DNA of 8,127 nucleotides from the NCBI GenBank assembly GCA_900556575.1, contig USPO01000058.1, positions 1 to 8,127 on the forward strand, in the 5' to 3' direction. Source of the DNA: an uncultured Eubacteriales bacterium (lineage in GTDB: Bacteria > Bacillota > Clostridia > UBA1381). Numbering within the stretch: the stretch's first letter is position 1; each line of letters opens with the position of its first letter. Below the pieces are notes generated by a model. The model was not told the DNA's origin. It searched no databases and saw only the letters and a list, made by a program, of their open reading frames with translations. Both the position numbers and the translations under genes were made by a program. Positions 1-4,365 of this stretch are shown here, piece after piece.

Positions 1-2
1 CC

Positions 3-608
3 GAGACGATGGATTCCTACTTCCCGGACCCCGTCCGTGAACTCGACAAGCCGTTCCTGATGCCGATCGAAGACGTGTTCTCCATCTCTGGCCGCGGCAC
101 CGTGGTGACCGGCCGTGTGGAACGCGGCATCATCCACGTCGGCGATGAAATCGAAATCGTCGGTATCAAGCCGACCCAGAAGACGACCTGCACGGGCGTT
201 GAAATGTTCCGCAAGCTCCTCGACGAAGGCGAGGCTGGCGACAACATCGGCTGCCTGCTGCGTGGTACGAAGCGTGAAGACGTCGAGCGCGGCCAGGTTG
301 TGGCCAAGCCCGGCACGATCACCCCGCACACCAAGTTCGCTGCTCAGGTGTACGTTCTGAAGAAGGAAGAAGGCGGCCGTCATACACCGTTCTTCAACAA
401 CTACAGACCGCAGTTCTACTTCAGAACAACAGACGTTACAGGTGTTATCAACTTACCGGAAGGCACAGAGATGTGCATGCCTGGCGATAACGTTGACATG
501 AACGTTGAGTTAATCACACCGATCGCTATGGAAGAGGGCTTACGTTTCGCTATCCGTGAGGGTGGTAGAACAGTAGGTTCAGGCGTAGTTGCAAAGATTA
601 TTGAATAA
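3..608 (+). CDS. tuf: Elongation factor Tu, C-terminal two thirds (5' partial, probably chimeric)
   Basis: EF-Tu delivers aminoacyl-tRNA to the ribosomal A site as a GTP complex. The frame is open from base 3 with no real start: the Met at base 9 sits inside the family's DSY-P-P linker, so the GTPase domain (about 195 residues of a ~395-residue protein) is missing. Domain II is marked by GRGTVVTGRVERG and domain III by GGRHTPFF, YRPQFYFRTTDVTG and FAIREGGRTVGSGVVAKIIE at the end. Two halves differ in base and codon use. Bases 1 to ~380 are about 60% GC with CTG, ACG, ACC and CGC codons. From ACA at 384 on, the gene is about 47% GC with ACA, TTA and AGA, like gdhA. The front half reads as proteobacterial-like, the rear as clostridial; that assignment is by memory of family sequences. 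Gene identity is certain; continuity as one natural gene is doubtful. Confidence 0.95.
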   Translation, partial: ETMDSYFPDPVRELDKPFLMPIEDVFSISGRGTVVTGRVERGIIHVGDEIEIVGIKPTQKTTCTGVEMFRKLLDEGEAGDNIGCLLRGTKREDVERGQVVAKPGTITPHTKFAAQVYVLKKEEGGRHTPFFNNYRPQFYFRTTDVTGVINLPEGTEMCMPGDNVDMNVELITPIAMEEGLRFAIREGGRTVGSGVVAKIIE

Positions 609-631
609 TTTTAGTAATATTATGCTATATG

Positions 632-662
632 AAAGAGTCACAGCTTTGCTGTGGCTCTTTTT
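632..662 (+). terminator. Rho-independent terminator of tuf
   Basis: A 12-bp stem pairs 632-643 with 649-660, with one G·U pair and a loop of about five bases. Its descending arm runs into T658-T662. It begins 23 bases after the tuf stop codon and separates tuf from the rpn promoter. Confidence 0.85.
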
Positions 663-687
663 GCAATATAAATTTATTTATAAATAC

Positions 688-716
688 TTGAAATTTATTT
701 GTATTTATGCTATAAT
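688..716 (+). promoter_or_regulatory. Sigma-70-type promoter for rpn
   Basis: The -35 is TTGAAA (688-693) and the -10 is a perfect TATAAT (711-716), with a 17-bp spacer and a TGC extended -10 at 708-710. Predicted transcription starts near 723, giving a ~64-nt leader before the ATG at 787. The promoter lies just after the tuf terminator, so the gene has its own transcription. Confidence 0.8.
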
Positions 717-786
717 GATAATAGAAAACGAATTAGACAATATATGGTTAATATAACTATGTTTTGGGGATTTACGGAGGATAGGT

Positions 787-1815
787 ATGAAAGAACAAAC
801 GATGACGGCAAATACAATAGATAATATCACAACGGCAAAAATAAAGTGTGATGAAGCTTGTAAAAAATTATTTGGAATTACCGAAATAGCAGCGTATATT
901 ATGAAATATGTATGCAGAGAATATAGAGATTTGTCAATGAGTCAGATAATGGACTGTCTTAAAGAAAAACCGCTTATTTCGGAAATTAATGTGAATGATT
1001 ATGAAGGATTTAATTCAGAAGAGGTAACAAAGCTTAATAGTGAAGTGTCAACAGTAGAATACGGAACGGTAACCTTTGATGTATTAATTAAGGCATTAGT
1101 GCCATATACTACCGATGATATACATATATATGTTAATTATGAAGGACAGATGGACTATAAACAGCCAAGAACATATAAGCGAGGTCAATACTATACTGCA
1201 AAGGAATTAAGTCTGCAATACGGTACAGAGTTTTCTCATGGAGAATATGAGAAATTGAAGAAAGTATATAGTATATGGATTTGCTTTAATCCTTCAAAGG
1301 CTGATAAGAATACTATAACATCATACAGCTTGGCAAAGAACAGTATTTATGGAAATGCATCTGATTATACGGATTATAACTTAACAGAATTAATATATGT
1401 GTGTTTGGGGAATGAAGATTCACCGAATAAATTATTGGGAATGTTAAATACATTATTTTCAAAGAAAATAACTAAGGAAACAAAGAAAAAGTTATTACAG
1501 GAAAAGTACGATTTGACAATGACAAGAGAAATAGAAAAGGAGGCAGAGGATATGTGTAATTACAGCGATTATGTAGAGCAAAGTGCAATGAAGATAGGAA
1601 TGGAAAAGGGAATAAAAAAAGGAATAGAAAAGGGAATAGAAAAGGGAATAGAAAAAGGAATAGAAAAGGGAATGGAAAAGGGAATAAGAGCCGCAAGGGA
1701 AGATGCGATTAATAAGCTCATTGCAAAAGGATTTGATGAATTATTTATTATTGATTTAGGATATACAAAAGAGGAGTATGAAGAAGCGGTAGGTATGAAA
1801 AACATGGCTGCTTAA
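787..1815 (+). CDS. Rpn family PD-(D/E)XK nuclease / putative transposase
   Basis: This is a 342-residue protein of the recombination-promoting nuclease (Rpn, YhgA-like) family, commonly annotated in clostridia as 'PD-(D/E)XK nuclease family transposase'. The nuclease core is visible as TFDVLIKA (Asp98) followed by IYVNYEGQ (Glu119, Gln121), the D...ExQ variant of the motif. Then come KRGQYYTAKELS (131-142) and KKVYSIWICFN (158-168), typical of the clostridial branch. Residues ~230-264 are helical (…CNYSDYVEQ), residues 271-298 are seven four-residue G-[IM]-[EK]-K units, and a small C-terminal domain follows. Known Rpn proteins are metal-dependent DNA endonucleases linked to RecA-independent recombination and, more recently, to phage defence; activity here is inferred. 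The start is chosen at 787 because GGAGG at 776-780 is six bases upstream; the Met at 802 lacks this. The gene appears intact and has its own promoter. No transposon ends are visible around it. Confidence 0.85.
   Translation: MKEQTMTANTIDNITTAKIKCDEACKKLFGITEIAAYIMKYVCREYRDLSMSQIMDCLKEKPLISEINVNDYEGFNSEEVTKLNSEVSTVEYGTVTFDVLIKALVPYTTDDIHIYVNYEGQMDYKQPRTYKRGQYYTAKELSLQYGTEFSHGEYEKLKKVYSIWICFNPSKADKNTITSYSLAKNSIYGNASDYTDYNLTELIYVCLGNEDSPNKLLGMLNTLFSKKITKETKKKLLQEKYDLTMTREIEKEAEDMCNYSDYVEQSAMKIGMEKGIKKGIEKGIEKGIEKGIEKGMEKGIRAAREDAINKLIAKGFDELFIIDLGYTKEEYEEAVGMKNMAA
1552..1815 (+). CDS. Possible intragenic product: C-terminal 87 residues of Rpn (RpnS-like)
   Basis: Inside rpn, a full AAGGAGG (1537-1543) lies eight bases upstream of an in-frame ATG at 1552 (Met256). 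This is a better ribosome binding site than that of most genes here. Translation from it would give 87 residues: MCNYSDYVEQ, the four-residue repeats, and the C-terminal domain (RAAREDAINKLIAKGF…LGYTKEEYEEA), without the nuclease core. As I recall, enterobacterial rpn genes make such short C-terminal proteins from internal starts, and these block the toxicity of the full-length nuclease. That this gene does the same is inference. I see no convincing internal promoter, so it would have to be translated from the rpn mRNA. The AAGGAGG also encodes Glu-Lys-Glu in a charged helix, so it could be coincidental. Confidence 0.45.
   Translation: MCNYSDYVEQSAMKIGMEKGIKKGIEKGIEKGIEKGIEKGMEKGIRAAREDAINKLIAKGFDELFIIDLGYTKEEYEEAVGMKNMAA
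1597..1680 (+). repeat. Seven 12-bp in-frame tandem repeats in rpn
   Basis: The unit is GGAATAGAAAAG, encoding Gly-Ile-Glu-Lys. Copies start at 1597, 1609, 1621, 1633, 1645, 1657 and 1669. The central ones are identical or differ by a single base (AAG/AAA), and the outer ones carry ATG for ATA or AAA for GAA. The unit is a multiple of three, so gain or loss of copies changes linker length in four-residue steps without a frameshift. The eighth position begins GGAATA then diverges. Confidence 0.95.
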
Positions 1816-1846
1816 ATGATTTTATGATAGTTTTTTATTTATAGTC

Positions 1847-1887
1847 GCTGTATACATGAGATTGGTTTTATGTATACAGCAATTTTT
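1847..1887 (+). terminator. Hairpin terminator after rpn
   Basis: A perfect 11-bp inverted repeat pairs 1847-1857 with 1870-1880, with a 12-base loop, and is followed by T1883-T1887. It starts 31 bases past the rpn stop. The long loop and the palindromic TGTATACA core in each arm mean it could instead, or also, be a protein-binding dyad. Confidence 0.6.
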
Positions 1888-1938
1888 ATATTAATTCCTA
1901 TATGATTAATCGTAAAGATAGGGAATGTGAATAATTAT

Positions 1939-1957
1939 GTATACTTAATGAGTATAC
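1939..1957. repeat. Inverted repeat with GTATACT arms
   Basis: GTATACT (1939-1945) and AGTATAC (1951-1957) are separated by five bases. No T tract follows, so a terminator is unlikely; an operator-like dyad is possible. It belongs to a cluster of four GTATAC hexamers between 1850 and 1957. Confidence 0.55.
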
Positions 1958-2055
1958 TATGCATAAAAAAATTTGCAATTATTGCGAAAATATATAAAAA
2001 ATCTAAAAAAACATCAATTTAGTCTGATTTTTTTAAATTTTTTTTCAAAAAGTAC
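1958..2055. other. A/T-tract region upstream of the gdhA promoter
   Basis: This is gene-free DNA with several runs of six to eight A or T. It includes a weak dyad in which A-rich DNA and ATCA (to 2015) face TGAT and a T run (2025-2034). Directly upstream of the -35 at 2056, such tracts could act as an UP element or curved DNA. I see no ORF or RNA gene in it. Confidence 0.4.
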
Positions 2056-2084
2056 TTGAAATTACACTAAAAAAGTGATAAAAT
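2056..2084 (+). promoter_or_regulatory. Promoter of gdhA
   Basis: The -35 is TTGAAA (2056-2061) and the -10 is TAAAAT (2079-2084), with a 17-bp spacer and a TGA extended -10 at 2076-2078. Predicted transcription starts near 2091, just before a perfect hairpin at 2095-2109. The -35 and spacer geometry match the rpn promoter. Confidence 0.7.
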
Positions 2085-2094
2085 ATAAAAAGTA

Positions 2095-2243
2095 GCAGGT
2101 GATACCTGCGGTGAATATTTATTATACCATAGGTATAGTAATGGTCACGAAAAGTTTTATTATATATTCCGTTCCTTTGCCCTGCTTATATCAAGCGTAT
2201 AAAGGAAGGTTATAATAAGGGAAACGGTGATTTAGAGGAGGAA
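2095..2243 (+). promoter_or_regulatory. Structured 5' leader of gdhA, possible translational switch
   Basis: Three hairpins can be drawn by eye in the ~160-nt leader. P1 pairs GCAGGT (2095-2100) with ACCTGC (2104-2109). P2 pairs TATACC (2123-2128) with GGTATA (2132-2137), closed further out by GTGA (2111-2114) and TCAC (2145-2148). P3 pairs TTCCTTT (2172-2178) with AAAGGAA (2201-2207), with CCG (2169-2171) able to pair CGG (2225-2227). The P3 left strand can also pair GGAGGAA (2237-2243), which is the gdhA ribosome binding site, with two G·U pairs. The two pairings exclude each other. I do not recognise a known riboswitch class. A pyrimidine strand near a purine-rich ribosome binding site can pair by chance. 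Confidence 0.4.
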
Positions 2244-2250
2244 ATAGTAC

Positions 2251-3597
2251 ATGAAGTACGGAGAAAGAGTTTTAGAAGATTTAAAGAAGAACCATCCGGG
2301 CGAGCCAGAGTTTATTCAGGCTGCAACAGAGGTTCTTGAGACAATCCAGCCGGCACTTGATGCTCATCCGGAATATGAGGCTGCATCACTCTTAGAGAGA
2401 TTAGTTGAGCCGGAGAGAGTAGTAATGTTCCGTGTACCTTGGGTAGATGATAACGGTAAGGTTCAGGTAAACCGTGGTTACAGAGTACAGTTCAACAGTG
2501 CAATTGGTCCTTACAAGGGTGGTTTAAGACTTCACCCGACAGTAAACCTCGGCGTAATTAAGTTTTTAGGTTTTGAGCAGATTTTCAAGAACAGCTTAAC
2601 AACACTTCCGATTGGCGGAGGTAAGGGTGGTTCAGACTTTGACCCGAAGGGTAAGTCAGACATGGAAGTTATGCGTTTCTGCCAGAGTTTCATGACAGAG
2701 CTTTCAAGACACATTGGTGCTGACACAGATGTACCGGCAGGCGATATTGGTACAGGTGCAAGAGAGATTGGTTTCATGTTTGGTCAGTACAAGAGACTAA
2801 AGAATGTTTATGAAGGCGTTTTAACAGGTAAGGGTCTCACATGGGGCGGTTCACTTGCAAGAACAGAAGCAACAGGCTACGGCTTAGTATACTTAGCAGC
2901 AGAGATGTTAAAGGAATTAGGCACAAGCTTTGAGGGCAAGACAGTTGCTATCTCAGGTGCAGGTAACGTTGCAATCTATGCTTGCCAGAAGGCTCAGCAG
3001 TTAGGTGCTAAGGTTATCACAATGTCAGATTCAAACGGCTTCGTAATTGACGAGAACGGAATTGACTTACCGGCAGTTCAGGAAATCAAGGAAGTTAAGA
3101 GAGGCAGAATTAAGGAGTATGCTGAAACTCATCCGTCAGCTAAGTACTATGAGGGTGCAGGTCTCTGGCAGAAGGTAAAGGTAGATGTTGCTTTACCGTG
3201 TGCTACACAGAATGAGCTTCTTATTGATGATGCAAAGGCATTGGTTGCTAACGGTACATTAGTAGTTGCTGAAGGTGCTAACATGCCTACAACTCTTGAG
3301 GCTACACAGTATCTCCAGGATAACGGTGTATACTTCGTACCGGGTAAGGCATCAAATGCAGGCGGTGTTGCTACATCAGCATTAGAGATGAGCCAGAACT
3401 CACAGAGATTATCATGGACATTTGAGGAAGTAGATGAAAAGCTCCACGGAATCATGGTTTCAATTTATAACGCAGCAACATCAGCTGCTAAGGAGTATAA
3501 CCTTACAAAGGGCGGCAAGCTTGACCTCGTAGCAGGTGCAAACATTGCAGGTTTCTTAAAGGTTGCCGAGGCAATGATGCAGCAGGGTATTTGCTAA
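2251..3597 (+). CDS. gdhA: NADP-type glutamate dehydrogenase, hexameric
   Basis: The enzyme catalyses reductive amination of 2-oxoglutarate with ammonium and NAD(P)H to glutamate, in the cytosol. At 448 residues it matches the ~450-residue small hexameric family. The substrate-binding lysines are Lys89 (GPYKGG), Lys113 and Lys125 (PIGGGKGGSDFDPKGKSD), and the catalytic acid is Asp165 (DVPAGDIGTGARE). These fall at the same numbers as in the Clostridium symbiosum enzyme. The dinucleotide fold starts at ~230 with AISGAGNVA (233-241). Cofactor preference is not decided by what I can see; NADP is the usual assignment for this anabolic subgroup. The start is supported by AGGAGG at 2236-2241, nine bases upstream. 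The gene stands alone, with its own promoter, leader and terminator. Codon use is strongly biased (ACA, TTA, GCA, AGA), suggesting high expression. Confidence 0.97.
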   Translation: MKYGERVLEDLKKNHPGEPEFIQAATEVLETIQPALDAHPEYEAASLLERLVEPERVVMFRVPWVDDNGKVQVNRGYRVQFNSAIGPYKGGLRLHPTVNLGVIKFLGFEQIFKNSLTTLPIGGGKGGSDFDPKGKSDMEVMRFCQSFMTELSRHIGADTDVPAGDIGTGAREIGFMFGQYKRLKNVYEGVLTGKGLTWGGSLARTEATGYGLVYLAAEMLKELGTSFEGKTVAISGAGNVAIYACQKAQQLGAKVITMSDSNGFVIDENGIDLPAVQEIKEVKRGRIKEYAETHPSAKYYEGAGLWQKVKVDVALPCATQNELLIDDAKALVANGTLVVAEGANMPTTLEATQYLQDNGVYFVPGKASNAGGVATSALEMSQNSQRLSWTFEEVDEKLHGIMVSIYNAATSAAKEYNLTKGGKLDLVAGANIAGFLKVAEAMMQQGIC

Positions 3598-3625
3598 TTA
3601 GGAATATTATAGTTTATATAAAGTC

Positions 3626-3664
3626 AGCCGCAAAGCGTATGCTTTGCGGCTGTTATCGTTTTTT
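3626..3664 (+). terminator. Rho-independent terminator of gdhA
   Basis: A perfect 11-bp GC-rich stem pairs 3626-3636 with 3641-3651 around a GTAT loop. The T run (3659-3664) is set back seven bases from the stem. It starts 29 bases after the gdhA stop. Confidence 0.85.
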
Positions 3665-3669
3665 AATCG

Positions 3670-3689
3670 GAGCAATGTTCCTGTTTTAC
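3670..3689 (+). repeat. Diverged direct repeat, copy 1
   Basis: This 20-base stretch matches 4000-4019 at 17 positions (GAGCAAT, TT and TGTTTTAC are shared). Looser similarity continues on both sides: TTTTAA upstream, and TTAT-ATTG downstream with gaps. The pair brackets the tRNA-Lys unit. Just after this copy, 3701-3720 is a 10-bp tandem duplication (ATAGATTGTG/ATAGATTGTT). Confidence 0.4.
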
Positions 3690-3764
3690 CTGCAAGAATT
3701 ATAGATTGTGATAGATTGTTAAACTATCTTAAGTTATATAATAATAAATAAAGCTGCGGACAGT

Positions 3765-3797
3765 AAAAAAAGAAGCCAAGATTTACAACTTGACTTC
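3765..3797 (-). terminator. Terminator of the tRNA-Lys unit
   Basis: Read on the minus strand, a 9-bp stem (3797-3789 with 3780-3772, one G·U pair) around an eight-base loop is followed directly by seven T (3771-3765). It lies 13 bases beyond the tRNA 3' end. Confidence 0.85.
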
Positions 3798-3810
3798 CTA
3801 TCATCATATA

Positions 3811-3883
3811 TACGCCATCAGAGGCTCGAACTCTGGACACCCTGATTAAGAGTCAGGTGCTCTACCAACTGAGCTAATAGCGC
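3811..3883 (-). tRNA. tRNA-Lys, anticodon CTT
   Basis: The full cloverleaf can be folded by eye on the minus strand. The acceptor is GCGCTAT/ATGGCGT, the D arm GCTC-AGTTGGTA-GAGC, the anticodon arm CCTGA-CTCTTAA-TCAGG, the variable loop GTGTC, the T arm CAGAG-TTCGAGC-CTCTG, and the discriminator A. The anticodon CTT (3850-3848) reads AAG codons. The gene is 73 nt and CCA is not encoded, so it needs the CCA-adding enzyme. The first acceptor pair is G1·U72 rather than the G-C usual in this tRNA, and the fifth pair is also a wobble. It has its own promoter and terminator and converges on gdhA. No integrase or attachment-site copy is seen. Confidence 0.95.
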
Positions 3884-3923
3884 ATTTTTTATTTTATATA
3901 TCCTCATCGCTGATGACTTATAT

Positions 3924-3952
3924 ATGATACCATACTTTTTCGGTTTTGTCAA
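3924..3952 (-). promoter_or_regulatory. Promoter of tRNA-Lys
   Basis: On the minus strand the -35 is a perfect TTGACA (3952-3947) and the -10 is TATCAT (3929-3924), with a 17-bp spacer and TGG just before the -10. Transcription would start near 3917, with a ~34-nt 5' extension beginning in a small dyad (TCATC-GCT-GATGA, 3904-3916) that processing would remove. It is the strongest promoter match in the window. Confidence 0.85.
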
Positions 3953-4294
3953 GTATTTTTTTAAAAAAATTTTAATTTGTGAAAGCATATTTTAAATTTG
4001 AGCAATATTTATGTTTTACTGGGCAGGTTTTATTATAAATTGAAATCTGTGCAGGGAGCGTTAATTCTTAATGTGTTTATTGGCAGATTATAACTTTCAG
4101 TGGGAATTCTGAAGTAGTCTTCACCATCTTATGGAATGGGATATTTATATTTGGGTTATATTTAAAAATAAATATTAGAATAATATTAAAACTTTATATT
4201 AATGAATGAAATATGTGATAATTAAAATTCTTGATAAAATGAGCATTTTTCGGTAAAAAAATAAACAAAATTCAATAAATAGTTAATTATACTA
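3953..4294. other. Gene-free AT-rich gap between tRNA-Lys and ilvA
   Basis: I find no ORF with a ribosome binding site and no recognisable RNA gene in either strand. The stretch contains A/T tracts next to the tRNA promoter, the second copy of a diverged repeat at 4000-4019, and a weak imperfect hairpin (ACTTTCAG at 4093-4100 with CTGAAGT at 4109-4115). No T-box signature is visible ahead of ilvA. It may be decayed sequence. Confidence 0.5.
4000..4019 (+). repeat. Diverged direct repeat, copy 2
   Basis: This is the partner of 3670-3689, with 17 of 20 bases identical in the same orientation, 330 bases downstream on the far side of the tRNA unit. It could be the remains of a duplicated intergenic segment. 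AT-rich composition makes chance similarity possible. Confidence 0.4.
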
Positions 4295-4323
4295 TTGCAA
4301 AAATGCATTAAATGAGGTATAAT
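4295..4323 (+). promoter_or_regulatory. Promoter of the ilvA-recX-rimO-pgsA-hisI run
   Basis: The -35 is TTGCAA (4295-4300) and the -10 is a perfect TATAAT (4318-4323), with a 17-bp spacer. Transcription would start near 4330, with a ~36-nt leader before the ilvA ATG. I see no other convincing promoter or terminator downstream within the run. Confidence 0.75.
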
Positions 4324-4365
4324 AAAATGGTATAAAATTATGTACACGAAAGGAATTGATTAGTA

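Noticed and set aside
17..360. Overlapping frames on both strands in the GC-rich tuf part
   Set aside because: They are shadows of the EF-Tu frame in high-GC DNA, with no ribosome binding sites and no family resemblance.
9..608. Complete tuf gene starting at ATG 9
   Set aside because: The Met lies in the linker between EF-Tu domains I and II. The frame stays open to the window edge and the GTPase domain is absent, so the gene is cut by the window or contig end.
1513..1541. Perfect TTGACA (1513-1518) as a promoter for the intragenic rpn product
   Set aside because: The position 17 bases downstream reads AAAGGA and no -10-like hexamer lies at 16-18 bp. I therefore assume internal translation rather than internal transcription.
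1597..1680. CRISPR-like array
   Set aside because: The repeats are contiguous 12-mers without spacers and encode a regular protein linker.
1472..1805. Two open frames on the minus strand rich in Phe-Pro-Leu/Ser repeats
   Set aside because: They are the reverse complement of the 12-bp repeat in rpn. They lack ribosome binding sites, and their composition is purely repeat-driven.
640..1900. rpn as a complete insertion sequence
   Set aside because: No terminal inverted repeats or target-site duplication could be found around it. The 'transposase' label comes from the protein family only.
2020..2065. CodY-type operator (AATTTTCNGAAAATT-like) in the A/T tracts before gdhA
   Set aside because: Only the T-run and A-run halves are suggestive; the dyad does not match well enough in DNA this AT-rich.
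2532..3455. Minus-strand frames within gdhA
   Set aside because: They are antisense shadows of a highly biased coding sequence, without start signals. The gdhA frame is unambiguous.
3953..4365. T-box or other amino-acid riboswitch ahead of ilvA
   Set aside because: The T-box core and a terminator/antiterminator pair are not visible. The predicted leader from ~4330 is only about 36 nt.
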